From Dysosmobacter welbionis (GTDB taxonomy: Bacteria > Bacillota > Clostridia > Oscillospirales > Oscillospiraceae): a stretch of DNA of 64,000 nucleotides. The stretch is taken from NCBI RefSeq assembly GCF_005121165.3, contig NZ_CP034413.3, forward strand, positions 3,186,001-3,250,000, written 5' to 3'. This document shows, piece after piece, positions 51,781 through 61,639 of the stretch. The notes under the pieces are model-generated. The model ran no database searches and was not told the DNA's origin. It worked only from the letters and a program-made list of their open reading frames with translations. Made by a program: the position numbers and the translations under genes. How positions within the stretch are numbered: the first letter of the stretch is position 1; every line of letters starts with the position of its first letter.

Positions 51781-52716
51781 ATGTATGATATTCGACAAGT
51801 TTATCAGCCAAAGGACCTGGGAGAGGCACTCTCACTTCTGGCAGAACATCCGGATGCCATTGTTATCTCCGGCGGAACGGATGTTTTAATCAAGGTTCGG
51901 GAGCGGAAGTGGAAAGACTGCTCTCTGCTGAGTATTCACCGCCTGCCGCAGCTTCAGGGTGTGCGCCGGGAGAAGGAAGAACTGGTGGTAGGGCCGGGTA
52001 CCTGCTTTGACCAACTCCATGAAACTGGAGTGATTCGGGAGCACGCCTTTTGCTTGTGGCAGGCGGCTGACCAGGTGGGGAGCCCCCAGATTCGCACTGT
52101 GGCTACGCTGGGAGGGAATATCTGTAATGGCGCAGTCAGTGCTGACAGTGCGCCGCCGCTGCTGGTACTCAATGCTAGGCTGGAACTCACCGATATCAGC
52201 CAAACCAAGCGGCAACTGGATATCGGTGCGTTTTATACTGGTCCCGGACGCACGGCCTTGGACCGAAAAAGGGAACTGCTGACGGCGGTGCGGATTCCTA
52301 TAATCCGGCCGGGATGCGGCAGCTATTACATCAAGTATGGAAAGCGCAATGCCCTGGAGATTTCCACTTTGGGTTGCGCGGCGTATGTGGAGCTAGATGC
52401 GGGGAAAAAGACCTTTCGGGAAGTGCGGATCGCTTTTGGTGTGGCGGCGCCAGTTCCCATGCGCTGTCCGGCAGTGGAAGCTCTGGTGAAAGGACTGCCT
52501 GTGGACCGACATACACTGCGCCTGCTTGGAGATGCAGTAGGGCGGGAATTGTTCCCAAGAGATAGCTGGAGGGCATCTCGAGAGCTACGGATGCAGTTGA
52601 TTCGGGAATTGAGCCAGAGAGCTGTGGAAGGGGCGGTCAAACAAGCAGGAGGAATTTTGAATGAAAGTGATCCACATGATAGTCAACGGAACACCAGTGG
52701 AGCTGGCTGTCCGTGA
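51781..52716 (+). CDS. xdhB: xanthine dehydrogenase, FAD-binding subunit
   Basis: The 311-residue protein has the CO dehydrogenase flavoprotein-like FAD domain: AIVISGGTDVLIKVRERKWK and QVGSPQIRTVATLGGNICNG followed by SADSAPPLLVLNARLEL. It transfers electrons from the iron-sulfur subunit to NAD+ or another acceptor. It lies 16 bases after xdhA and overlaps xdhC by 56 bases in a different frame, which indicates tight coupling. Confidence 0.92.
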   Translation: MYDIRQVYQPKDLGEALSLLAEHPDAIVISGGTDVLIKVRERKWKDCSLLSIHRLPQLQGVRREKEELVVGPGTCFDQLHETGVIREHAFCLWQAADQVGSPQIRTVATLGGNICNGAVSADSAPPLLVLNARLELTDISQTKRQLDIGAFYTGPGRTALDRKRELLTAVRIPIIRPGCGSYYIKYGKRNALEISTLGCAAYVELDAGKKTFREVRIAFGVAAPVPMRCPAVEALVKGLPVDRHTLRLLGDAVGRELFPRDSWRASRELRMQLIRELSQRAVEGAVKQAGGILNESDPHDSQRNTSGAGCP

Positions 52717-53131
52717 GGATGAGTGCCTGACGGACACATTACGCCAGCGCCTTGGACTCACCAGTGTCAAAAAAGGTTGTGGGGTTGGGGAGTGCGGCGC
52801 ATGCACGGTTCTTCTGGACGGAAAGGCAACTAATAGCTGCATCTATTTGACCTTGTGGGCAGATGGACGAGAAATTATCACAGTAGAGGGGCTGCGGGCA
52901 AAAAACGGTTGCTTGCACCCTGTACAGCAGGCGTTCGTGGACGAAGCTGCAGTACAGTGTGGTTTTTGTACTCCGGGATTCATTCTTACCGCAGTGGAAA
53001 TCGTCAATTCCGGAAAGAAGTATACCCGGGACGAATTGCGTAAGTTAATCTCCGGTCATCTGTGCCGCTGCACCGGTTATGAAAATATTCTTAACGCCGT
53101 TGAGCGGGTAGTCGGTGTCAATGCAAAGTAA
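52661..53131 (+). CDS. xdhC: xanthine dehydrogenase, 2Fe-2S subunit
   Basis: The 156-residue protein has the plant-type 2Fe-2S motif GCGVGECGACTVLLDGKATN and the C-terminal cluster motif CGFCTPGFILTAVEIVN with GHLCRCTGYENILNAVERV. It passes electrons from the Mo site to FAD. GGAGGAATTTTGA precedes the ATG inside xdhB. Confidence 0.94.
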   Translation: MKVIHMIVNGTPVELAVREDECLTDTLRQRLGLTSVKKGCGVGECGACTVLLDGKATNSCIYLTLWADGREIITVEGLRAKNGCLHPVQQAFVDEAAVQCGFCTPGFILTAVEIVNSGKKYTRDELRKLISGHLCRCTGYENILNAVERVVGVNAK

Positions 53132-53611
53132 AATGGTGGGAATAATTCCTAATTATATCTCTGTCTACCTGTGTAAAATAGTGAACAGGTTGTGGTAACT
53201 AGTGACACGCCATTGGGGAGACATCTTGGCAGAGTAAGAAAACATCGAAATCACAGAAACACTTTTTGCGGGCCATGCGGAGCGCATACTGGCAGCGCAT
53301 GTGCCGCACCAGTGATTGGGATTCCTTCTGGACCTGTACACTGTATTCCACTGTAGCCTGAGCACCATGAGTATTATCTGCTGGGAAAACATTAGCATCA
53401 CTATTTATGGGATCAAGGAGGCTCTGCTGTCACCCATAACTGGCCTTATCCCCAAGAATTCACTTCTTTCTTCCCTTGCTGAAAGACGCTAGGCAGATGC
53501 TATAAAATATCTAGGGACCAAGTCTCTTCCCGGAGTTATCACGAAAGATTATGATGAGCTATCGGGGAGGCTGGGGCTAACGCAATGGAAATCCAACGAA
53601 AGGAAAAAGCC
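53132..53611. other. gap between xdhC and ade without a supported gene
   Basis: A minus-strand frame at 53165-53401 has no homology I recognise and no ribosome binding site. Sequence is AT-richer than the flanking genes. I see no clear promoter for ade, although one must exist if it is not read from xdh. Confidence 0.4.
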
Positions 53612-55381
53612 ATGCGCACTTTTGAAGAAATTAAAGATACCATTGAGACGGGGCTTGGGAAGCACCCTTGTGATTTGAAATTACAGAATGTTCGACTGGT
53701 GAATGTATATTCATCGGAGATTTATAACACAGATATCTATATCAAAAACGGCCGGATTATCTCCATTTCACCAGAAGCAAATCTGGAGGCCCAGGAAGTA
53801 GTGGAGTGTTGCGGACAGTTCGCGGTGCCGGGGCTCATCGATACTCACATGCATTTCGAGTCAACTATGCTTTCACCAGAAGCTCTGGCTTCAGTGGTGG
53901 TGCCTCAAGGGACTACTACACTGTGCGCGGATCTTATGGAGATTGCAAACGTTGCAGGAGCGGATGGATTGAAGGCTATGCTGGATTCTATTTCCCGCCT
54001 GCCATACCGGATGCTTATTGAAGTTTCCTCACGAGTACCTACAGCGCCGGGCCTAGAGACTAACGGAGCCTATATGGGGGCCGAAGAGGTACGCGCTATT
54101 ATGGACTGGCAGGAATCCATCAGTCTGGGCGAGCTGGATCCCTCTAAAATCCTGCTGGTGAAAGACGAATACATCGAAAAGATTGCGGATACCTTGGCGC
54201 GGAGAAAAATCGTAAACGGTCATGCCATCGGTCGCCTGGGGCAGGAACTCAATGTATATGCTTCTGCTGGGATCTCTGATGACCACGAGTGCGTTACCGA
54301 GGAGGAACTTCTCCAACGCCTACGGGTGGGTATGAGTGTGTTGGTTCGGGAGGGCAGCACCGAACGCAATTTGGATGCCCTCATCGGCGGTGTACTGAGA
54401 GAGAAGCTGCCTCTGGACAATCTGATGTTCTGTACAGATGATAAGCATGCTGGAGAGATCCAACGGGAGGGCCACATTAACTATAATGTTGCCCGGGCCA
54501 TGGAATTGGGTGTGGGAGAAATAGACGCAGTGAAGCTGGCTACGCTCAACGCCGCCCGGCATTTCCGGCTGGAAGATGAGATCGGATCTATTACGCCGGG
54601 CCGCCTAGCGGATATTCTTTTGGTGGAGGATCTGCGGGAAATGAAGCCTAGCCAGGTGTATTTTGAGGGGCGCCTGGTAGCGAAAGATTGCAAGCTGATC
54701 CAGACATGTGAAGTTGGGGAATATCCTGAATGGTTGAAAAATACAGTAAAGCTGAAACAGCTGATTACGGAAAAGAGCTTTCGGGTCCCCGCTCGAACGG
54801 ATCGTCCCCAGACGCAAGTTACAGTTATAGATCTGATTGACCGGCAGATTATCAATAAACGGCTAATCGCAACGTTGCCCTGCGTTAATGGGGAAATACT
54901 GGCAGATCCGGTACATGATATTTTAAAGCTGGCCATTGTAGAGCGCTACGGAAAAACTGGCGGTGTGGGAGTGGGATTTGTACGGGGCTTTGGCCTCCGG
55001 GAGGGGGCTATGGCCTACTCCATGTCCCACGATCACCATAATATCGTGGTAGTAGGTGTCAATGAGCTGGATATGGCACAGAGTGTTAAGGTGATTCAGG
55101 AAATGCAGGGCGGACTCTGTGTGGTCCGTAACGGCGAGGTGATGGCAAAAATGCGCTTACCCATCGGCGGATTGATGAGTGAGCAGGATGCTGGCACGGT
55201 TATGAGGGAATTGGACGGGCTAAATGCTGCGGCCCGAAGTCTGGGATGCCGCGGGAGTGCCCCTTTCATGACTTTGAGCTTTATCTCGCTTCCCACAGTG
55301 CCGGAACTTGGATTGACGGATATGGGGTTGGTGGATGTACTGGAACATCGACTGATCCCGGTGGAAATACCAGAAAAATAA
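53612..55381 (+). CDS. ade: adenine deaminase
   Basis: Ade hydrolyses adenine to hypoxanthine and ammonia, feeding xanthine dehydrogenase. The 589-residue product has the amidohydrolase metal motif CCGQFAVPGLIDTHMHFEST (His residues), VVPQGTTTLCADLMEIANV, NGHAIGRLGQ, SDDHECVTEEE, FCTDDKHAGEIQREGHINYN and the C-terminal half typical of bacterial Ade. I chose ATG 53612, with AAAGGA 7 bases upstream; ATG 53585 is 27 bases upstream and lacks a well-placed site. A terminator follows at 55527. Confidence 0.93.
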   Translation: MRTFEEIKDTIETGLGKHPCDLKLQNVRLVNVYSSEIYNTDIYIKNGRIISISPEANLEAQEVVECCGQFAVPGLIDTHMHFESTMLSPEALASVVVPQGTTTLCADLMEIANVAGADGLKAMLDSISRLPYRMLIEVSSRVPTAPGLETNGAYMGAEEVRAIMDWQESISLGELDPSKILLVKDEYIEKIADTLARRKIVNGHAIGRLGQELNVYASAGISDDHECVTEEELLQRLRVGMSVLVREGSTERNLDALIGGVLREKLPLDNLMFCTDDKHAGEIQREGHINYNVARAMELGVGEIDAVKLATLNAARHFRLEDEIGSITPGRLADILLVEDLREMKPSQVYFEGRLVAKDCKLIQTCEVGEYPEWLKNTVKLKQLITEKSFRVPARTDRPQTQVTVIDLIDRQIINKRLIATLPCVNGEILADPVHDILKLAIVERYGKTGGVGVGFVRGFGLREGAMAYSMSHDHHNIVVVGVNELDMAQSVKVIQEMQGGLCVVRNGEVMAKMRLPIGGLMSEQDAGTVMRELDGLNAAARSLGCRGSAPFMTLSFISLPTVPELGLTDMGLVDVLEHRLIPVEIPEK

Positions 55382-55777
55382 TTGGGGATTTCTGGCGGCG
55401 AGTTGAAGCAACACATGGTTCCGGAGGGGCTCTCTTGGCTGCGGGCCCCTCCATCTGACATCTAAAATATTCCTTGATAACTCGGATCATAGGCTCCATA
55501 TTTCCTGTGCTTTGAAGCCTAAAACAAAGAAGGAGAATGGCGTTACTATTCTCCTTCTTCTAATTTTTGTGATGTATGGCGCGAACTCTTTTTTGGCGTA
55601 AAATTCTCTTACTTCCACAGTAAGGTCCAGACTTCTTGTGAGATACTCAGCATTGTCTGCTTTAAAATATACCGGATTACTTTCGATACTTTCTCAGGTA
55701 TTTATTTTGATGGCTCTGGTAGCACGCTGGCCTGCAGGGACTGCAAAAGGATTTGTGACTATATGCTCAAAAACAGT
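55382..55777. terminator. region after ade with intrinsic terminator (55527-55569)
   Basis: A perfect 12-bp stem (55527-55538 with 55548-55559) is followed by TCTAATTTTTG. No gene is seen in the rest of the stretch. Confidence 0.75.
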
Positions 55778-55978
55778 TTAGGATTCCTTGTATTCAGCAA
55801 TATCATCCAAATTGCAATGAAGAGCAGAACACAACTTATCCAAAGTTTTTGTTTCAATATTTTCATTTGCTCTAAGTCTGCGGATCGTTTTGCTGTCAAT
55901 CCCGCATTTTTCTCTAAGCTGATACATAGAAATACCGCGGCTTTCCATAGTAGCCCACAGGCGATGAAAGATAATCAT
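55778..55978 (-). CDS. XRE-family HTH protein (66 aa)
   Basis: The product MIIFHRLWATMESRGISMYQ, LREKCGIDSKTIRRLRANEN, IETKTLDKLCSALHCNLDDI is a complete single Cro/C1 HTH domain of the small type that resembles YozG or antitoxin-like proteins. AGAGGTGAAGCAA precedes ATG 55978; an upstream GTG at 55987 is possible. It stands alone in a region of gene decay. Target unknown. Confidence 0.85.
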   Translation of the reverse strand: MIIFHRLWATMESRGISMYQLREKCGIDSKTIRRLRANENIETKTLDKLCSALHCNLDDIAEYKES

Positions 55979-56492
55979 TTGCTTCACCTCTGTATTTATA
56001 CAGTGTGGGGATTATAAACTTGCTTTTTAAGGGGATATAACCCTCATATTCTGCTTTAGAAATTAAGAAGTACGGCCCTATACACGAAATGAACGTAGTG
56101 GGAACTTTGATTGCCCGAGCTGTGAAATGGGGGGGCGGGAAGACCACATCCGAAAAATTCTGGGAATCAATATCACATGTAGGAAACCCTGTATGTTCGA
56201 TCAGGATCTCATATAGCGGTCTTTTAATATTTTTACCAGAGGGACCTGTTCGGAAGGCGTAAAGATACGACTCACCACCCGCCCGATTGGATATTACCCC
56301 GCCTCCAGTGCGTATCGTGACTTGAAGGACTCATTCAGGTATCTGGCGGGGAGTATTTCATCAATGGTATCCTGGCGGATTTAGAAAAAGAACCAAGGGA
56401 AGCGGACGTGCAGGAGTGCAGAAGGAGCCAAAACCATGCCTTATCTCAAAACCGGTTCCGGGGAAAATTTGATAAGGAGTGAACCATAGGAA
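55979..56492. other. gap without a supported gene
   Basis: Open frames here are short, lack ribosome binding sites and show no family that I recognise. The last 30 bases carry GATAAGGAGTG, the binding site of the OYE fragment. Confidence 0.4.
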
Positions 56493-56885
56493 ATGCGCTG
56501 TCAGAAATTATTTGAAAAGGGATGTATCGGTGGAGTAGAGATCCGCAACCGTGTCGCAATGACGGCTATGGGAAACGGATTGGCGTCCTGGGACGGCGAG
56601 GTATCGCTGGAACTGATCCGATTCTATGAGGATCGAGCAAGAGGCGGTTGCGGCCTGATTTTCACGGAATTTACTCGGATGGATGAAACCAGCGGCGCCT
56701 GCAATCCAAATCAGCTCTGTATCGCCACCCGTAAACATATACGTAGTACGGAGCGGGTCCGCTGTCACGGCGCTAGGATATTTGTTCAGCTCTACCACGG
56801 CGGCCGAGAGACCCTGTCTGTGCTGAATGACGGGAAACAGCCTATGGCTCCTAGCGCCATCCTCAACTCGGCATGGCGCAGTTGA
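56493..56885 (+). pseudogene. N-terminal fragment of an Old Yellow Enzyme-type oxidoreductase
   Basis: The 130 residues match the start of FMN/FAD/Fe-S enoate reductases (BaiCD, FldZ, 2,4-dienoyl-CoA reductase type): LFEKGCIGGVEIRNRVAMTA, FYEDRARGGCGLIFTEFTRM and ARIFVQLYHGGRETL. The family is normally about 640-670 residues; here sequence diverges after MAPSAI and stops. The downstream stretch reads an unrelated fragment (NDICVIDSGSGRETGRKARR) in another frame. A good AAGGAG precedes the start, so a truncated peptide could still be made. Confidence 0.75.
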
Positions 56886-57161
56886 GGGGCAATGATATCT
56901 GCGTCATCGACAGCGGCAGCGGCAGGGAGACGGGGCGGAAGGCGCGGCGGATCTTGGACGCCAACAGATGGCGCCTGTCCAACTACCGGAGGGCTTTGAG
57001 GTGATCGCCCTCTCAGTTTCCTTAAAGGTGCAAGATTCTATCCCAATTGACTATGGCAGTGGACTGACAGAGCGTTGAGGGCACATTGTAGTCACCAGGT
57101 CGCATCGAAAGACGCGGTCCGGTGACTTGTAGCATATACAGAAGGCTACCACTCCAATGTA

Positions 57162-57578
57162 ATGCCTTTATTGGGGTCAAGCTTTGCAATTTTGAAACCT
57201 GCTAAAATGCAAATCAGCGTAAAGATAGGAGTCATCCAGTTCTGGAATGCATACGAATTTGTGATTATATCAACTACGAGGACGATCTTTGGGTATGTTG
57301 TTCTTCATTCTGTACTGAAGACTTTCGGTGTGGGAGTAGATATAAAATTATTTTATCAGAGTATTCTGGATAAGGACATAACTAGTACGCAGGAGACTTA
57401 TTACGACGGGGCACAGGCATTGTATGACCTGCGGGTCCTTTTGATCTGCGCGGTCCACGGATATTGTCTGGGCGGCTTGTGCTATCCTGCCGGGGCAGAT
57501 ATTTCTATCGCAGTGAAAGGTGGAGAAGTTATCAATAGCTCTGCCAATAGAAGGCGCCGGATGATCAAAGGAGCTTAG
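57162..57578 (+). pseudogene. internal fragment of an enoyl-CoA hydratase/isomerase (crotonase)
   Basis: From about 57320 the frame reads FGVGVDIKLFYQSILDKDIT, ETYYDGAQALYDLR and ICAVHGYCLGGLCYPAGADI, the oxyanion-hole region of crotonases (normally AAVHGYCLGGG..). The N-terminal and C-terminal thirds are absent and no ribosome binding site precedes the frame. With the neighbouring OYE fragment it suggests a decayed fatty-acid or steroid-type catabolic locus. Confidence 0.65.
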
Positions 57579-58120
57579 GCCCGGCTGATTTCGGCGGCTT
57601 TCTTTTTCTCGGAGTTCCCGTCATTTTGCGGTGTCAACCTGGCTCAAGAATAAAGGTGCTTCGAGACGGAAACACGGACATATCCGCTCTGATTTCAAAG
57701 ATAATGCGGAGTGGAGCAAAGGATTGAAGACTTGGGGCCGTCATAACAAGGTAGCGCCTACAGTTCAAGGCTGTCCGGATGGGAATGGATCATCTGCCAT
57801 GAGGAGTGAGCACATGAATTGAGAGATCATGAAAAATCAAATGCTTATATTAAACAAAAATTCAAGGGGAAAATTGTTGATATTGCGATCTTCCTTGACG
57901 GCAAAAAAACACGTAAACTATTGGTGTTGGAGTTCCCAACAAAATTGAAAAGCCTGCATATGCTCTCCATCTCTCAGCTGTGCGGGTGCCAAAAAGGAGG
58001 AAATACATACCGGTACGGCTCACGGTGCGGCAGTGTGGAGACCTGTTGTAAAGCGCGGCGCCCATCGCGGTACCGCGTGAGAACGCATCCGCGGAGGCGG
58101 AGCGGTCAGAGCCGGGAAAG
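57579..58120. other. gap without a supported gene
   Basis: Short frames in several phases, none with a ribosome binding site or recognised family. It may be further decayed coding sequence. I see no clear promoter for the ATPase gene that follows. Confidence 0.4.
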
Positions 58121-59311
58121 ATGGCAGGACTGTCTTTGGTAAATGTGAAGAAGATCTATCCCGCAACGAACGATCACAAGAAGTCCAAAAAGAAGCACGA
58201 GAGCGGCGAGGAGAAAAAGGCCCAGCTCCAGGTGACCAATGAGGGGGTTGTGGCTGTTCAGGAATTTAACTTGGATGTGGCGGACAAGGAGTTCATCGTG
58301 TTGGTCGGCCCCTCTGGTTGCGGCAAGTCGACCACTCTGCGAATGGTGGCGGGGCTGGAGGAGATCTCCAGCGGAGAACTGTACATTGATGGGAAGTTGA
58401 TGAACGATGTAGCCCCTAAAGACCGGGACATCGCTATGGTGTTCCAGAACTACGCGCTCTATCCCCATATGACAGTGTATGAAAATATGGCGTTCCCACT
58501 GAAGCTGCGCAAGCGCCCTAAGAGCGAGATTGACAAAGCTGTGCGTGAGGCGGCGGAGATCCTAGACATTACGCAGTACTTGGACCGCAAGCCAAAAGCT
58601 TTATCCGGTGGGCAGCGGCAGCGTGTGGCGATTGGCCGCGCTATCGTACGGGAACCCAAGATCCTGCTGATGGACGAGCCTCTCAGCAACTTGGACGCCA
58701 AGCTGCGTAATCAGATGCGCGCAGAGATTATCAAACTGCGCCAGAAGATCAATACTACCTTCCTCTATGTCACCCATGATCAAACAGAGGCTATGACTCT
58801 GGGGGACCGGATCGTTATCATGAAGGATGGCTTCATCCAACAGATCGGTACGCCTCAGGAGGTTTTCGACCATCCTGCCAATCTGTTCGTGGCTGGCTTC
58901 ATCGGTACGCCGCAGATGAATTTCTTTGATGCGGAGTTGGTTGGAAGGGGCGGCCATTATGCTGTCGTTTTGGATGGCATGACTGTAGAGCTGTCCGAGA
59001 ACAAGCAACAACGTTTGGCTGCTAAGGGCGTGGCGGGGCAGCATGTCACACTAGGCGTTCGTCCGCAGCATATCTCCCTGCAGTGTGAGTCCGGCTCTGT
59101 CAAGGCCCGGATGGATGTATTTGAGATGATGGGCAGTGAGATCCACCTGCACGCCAATGTGAACGGTCGAGATATGGTCATCATTGTCCCTACCACAGAT
59201 ATTAACGGCAACTATTCCGATGCTTTCACCATTGGTAAGGAGATTGACTTCTCATTCAGCGGCAGTACGTGTCACCTGTTCGGCAACGACGGCAAGAACT
59301 TGGAATTCTGA
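58121..59311 (+). CDS. msmX: sugar ABC transporter ATP-binding protein (MsmX/UgpC type)
   Basis: The 396-residue protein is a CUT1-type ATPase shared by several carbohydrate importers. It has Walker [41 protein letters not shown], signature [16 protein letters not shown], Walker [17 protein letters not shown], the H-loop [15 protein letters not shown] and a C-terminal TOBE/regulatory domain. Unusually, a lysine/glutamate-rich insertion of about 25 residues ([18 protein letters not shown]) lies between KKIYP and VVAVQEF. No permease or binding protein is adjacent, which is normal for a multitask MsmX. A terminator follows. Confidence 0.92.
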   Translation: MAGLSLVNVKKIYPATNDHKKSKKKHESGEEKKAQLQVTNEGVVAVQEFNLDVADKEFIVLVGPSGCGKSTTLRMVAGLEEISSGELYIDGKLMNDVAPKDRDIAMVFQNYALYPHMTVYENMAFPLKLRKRPKSEIDKAVREAAEILDITQYLDRKPKALSGGQRQRVAIGRAIVREPKILLMDEPLSNLDAKLRNQMRAEIIKLRQKINTTFLYVTHDQTEAMTLGDRIVIMKDGFIQQIGTPQEVFDHPANLFVAGFIGTPQMNFFDAELVGRGGHYAVVLDGMTVELSENKQQRLAAKGVAGQHVTLGVRPQHISLQCESGSVKARMDVFEMMGSEIHLHANVNGRDMVIIVPTTDINGNYSDAFTIGKEIDFSFSGSTCHLFGNDGKNLEF

Positions 59312-59335
59312 GTCTTTCTCAATCTAAAGAATCTG

Positions 59336-59378
59336 AAGCCGGGCTCTCACGAAAGGGAGAACCCGGCTTTCTCTTTTG
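59336..59378 (+). terminator. terminator after the MsmX-type gene
   Basis: An AGCCGGG...CCCGGCT stem with a partly paired top (59337-59368) is followed by TTCTCTTTT. Confidence 0.8.
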
Positions 59379-59692
59379 GGAAGAGTTGTATTCCATACGC
59401 CTCTGGTCTCGCCGCCTCCAAAGCAGTGGCGGAAAAATGGAGACAGTACAGGCTGGAGTGGTGTGTCTGTGCCGTGAGAGTGTCCGGCCTTTCACTGGAC
59501 CGGTGGTCAGATAGGTGTTGACCTGCTCTTGGAACACATAGCGAACACCTTGTGAGGATAGCGGTCATAATGGCTACAATGAGTCTGCTTGCAAAGAACA
59601 TCGGGATTGGGGCAATCACTAGGGTTCGAAGATAACAAGCAGAGCTGAAGCTGGTGGACAGGGACAGACAATTTGGAGAAATACCTTGCTGC
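59379..59692. other. gap between msmX and nagB without a supported gene
   Basis: A minus-strand frame through this stretch lacks homology that I can recognise and runs antisense into nagB. No terminator with a T-run is obvious for nagB. Confidence 0.35.
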
Positions 59693-60481
59693 TTATCTGA
59701 AAAGAAACCCAGTGTGGATTTCTTTGCTCGGGGCTTTCTGCGCCCAAGCTTGCTGCGGGCATTTGGAGAGGGCGTCTTTGTCGGCAATGACCGTAACATC
59801 CTGATGGAGCTGGAGAATGGAAGCTGGTATTCCGGGAGTCACCGGTCCAAAACAGCTGGCGTAAATGGCGTCGGCCTTATCGGCACCGCTGGCGATCAGA
59901 AGGATCTTTCTGGCTTGGGTAATGGCTTGCATCCCCATGGAGATGGCTTGCCGGGGAACGTCCTCCTCCCGCTCGAAGAAGCGGGTGTTCGCGGCGATGG
60001 TGCTTTCCGTCAGGTCAACCTGGTGAGTGTATTTGGAGAAGTGATCGTCCGGTTCGTTGAAACCGATATGGGCATTACGGCCAATCCCCAGAAGCTGCAG
60101 GTCGATACCGCCCAAATCCGCAATCAGACGGTCGTACCGGCGGCACTCCGCATCCGGATCCGCAGCCATGCCATCGGGAATATGGATATGGTCGGGAGCA
60201 ATATTGATGTAGTCGAAGAAGTTCTTATGCATGAAGTAGTGATAGCTCTGCGTATTGTTTGCCGACAGCCCCCGGTACTCGTCCAGATTCACCGAGGTTG
60301 CCTCCGCAAAGTCCAGATCTCCTTTTTCGTACCAGAGAATCAACTGGCGGTAGACCCCCAGCGGTGAGGAACCCGTAGCCAGGCCCAGCACACTCTCCGG
60401 CTTCAGAATAACTTGGGCGGAGATGATGTTGGCGGCCTTGCGACTCAAGTCACTGTAGTCTTTCGCACAAATAATCTTCAA
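59693..60481 (-). CDS. nagB: glucosamine-6-phosphate deaminase
   Basis: NagB converts glucosamine-6-phosphate to fructose-6-phosphate and ammonia, the entry of amino sugars into glycolysis. The 262 residues contain LGLATGSSPLGVYRQLI, the catalytic region SVNLDEYRGLSANNTQSYHY, and LQLLGIGRNAHIGFNEPDDH; the usual GIGHNGHIGFNEP has R and A substitutions here. The start is TTG 60481 with AGGAGGG 8-9 bases upstream. It is monocistronic. Confidence 0.93.
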   Translation of the reverse strand: MKIICAKDYSDLSRKAANIISAQVILKPESVLGLATGSSPLGVYRQLILWYEKGDLDFAEATSVNLDEYRGLSANNTQSYHYFMHKNFFDYINIAPDHIHIPDGMAADPDAECRRYDRLIADLGGIDLQLLGIGRNAHIGFNEPDDHFSKYTHQVDLTESTIAANTRFFEREEDVPRQAISMGMQAITQARKILLIASGADKADAIYASCFGPVTPGIPASILQLHQDVTVIADKDALSKCPQQAWAQKAPSKEIHTGFLFR

Positions 60482-61015
60482 TGAAATCCCTCCTGTCGTA
60501 TGTCACAGACTATTTCCGGCAGCTGCTATGTTGCCGATGCAGCTATGCCGATGTGCTCCTCCAATGCGAAGTATCCCCGATTCACTAGAATCAGCACCCT
60601 AGCACCGGATTGTACCTGAGATGAACTGGGATACGCCCGTTCTACACGGGATCGGAAATGCTTGAGAATGACAGCCTCCGCTCGAAACAGGCCGTCAGAA
60701 TAAGACTCGATGTTGGATCTTCGTATACAGGGGGATTCTGTTATATTCTTCCTTCGGCAGTGTCCAAATAGTATCAGCCAGCAGTTCCGAAGTGACACTC
60801 TCCCTGGCCGCATAAAAGATACGTCATCTATTTCCTTGTGAAGATAGCGGCTGCCAAGGGTGCAACAGCGATTCTCTTCCTGCATGGTAAAGAGGTGGGA
60901 ATGTCACCTTGCTCAAAAAACGAATGAATAGAAATAGGGGTGCGGCCTACGCCATTTTGGCATAGACTTGCGGGCTTCAGCGTTTTGGAGAAGGTCAACC
61001 GTCGGCCTTTATTGA
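60482..61015. other. gap between nagB and the YesL gene
   Basis: A minus-strand frame contains AYPSSSQVQSGARVLILVNR and YFALEEHIGIAASAT, which looks like the end of a real protein, but its upstream part has no homology I recognise and no ribosome binding site. It is probably a gene remnant. Confidence 0.35.
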
Positions 61016-61639
61016 TCAATTGACCAGAGGCCCGAATAGCCGAACCGTAAGTCGGGCCCACAGGTAGCCCGCTGCTGCTGGCCACAAGAAAGACCACACG
61101 AAAATCAGCAGCCAGAACCACCGGGGAGAGAAGAACAGCACTACAGCAGGGATGACCAGCACTGCCAAAATTGCCAGAGACCGGGGCAGCCGCCCAATGC
61201 CTTGGACTAGGGCCGCCTTCCACAGCTGCAGGAAGCGAAGGGAGGGATTGGCGTTGATTACCGGCGGCAGGAAGGCCAAGGCCATCAGCAGGCAGAACAC
61301 CAGAAACAGCACGCCTCCCCAGAAGAAGAGTTGGACAGAAGGGGGCAGACTGCCGATGGCCTGGAAGTCCAGATAGAACAGATACGCCAAAGCCAGGATG
61401 GCCACCCAACATTTCGTGGCGGGCTTGAAGAGCTGCCGGAAGTGGGAAAAGTACCCCCGGATATGCATCGGGGCACCGGCCACCATGTCTACCATGGAGC
61501 TATATAGCGCGCACCAGGAGGCCCCGGCGGTGACCACTGGCAGGGAGCAGAGCAGAGTGAGGATGCTGAGGACGAAGAAGTCCAGCAGGGTGGACAGGGC
61601 GGACATCACAGGGGAGTCCAGATCAAACAGGTGGCGCAC
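61016..61639 (-). CDS. YesL family (DUF624) membrane protein
   Basis: The 207-residue protein has five to six helices, starting MRHLFDLDSPVMSALSTLLD with FVLSILTLLCSLPVVTAGAS, the pattern of DUF624/YesL proteins often encoded near carbohydrate ABC transporters and LacI regulators. GTG 61639 has AAAGGAG upstream. It overlaps the MATE gene by 17 bases, so the two are in one operon. Function unknown. Confidence 0.85.
   Translation of the reverse strand: MRHLFDLDSPVMSALSTLLDFFVLSILTLLCSLPVVTAGASWCALYSSMVDMVAGAPMHIRGYFSHFRQLFKPATKCWVAILALAYLFYLDFQAIGSLPPSVQLFFWGGVLFLVFCLLMALAFLPPVINANPSLRFLQLWKAALVQGIGRLPRSLAILAVLVIPAVVLFFSPRWFWLLIFVWSFLWPAAAGYLWARLTVRLFGPLVN

Noticed and set aside
53165-53401. 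Transposase remnant between xdhC and ade
   Set aside because: The minus-strand frame has no recognisable transposase motif, no terminal repeats and no target duplication.
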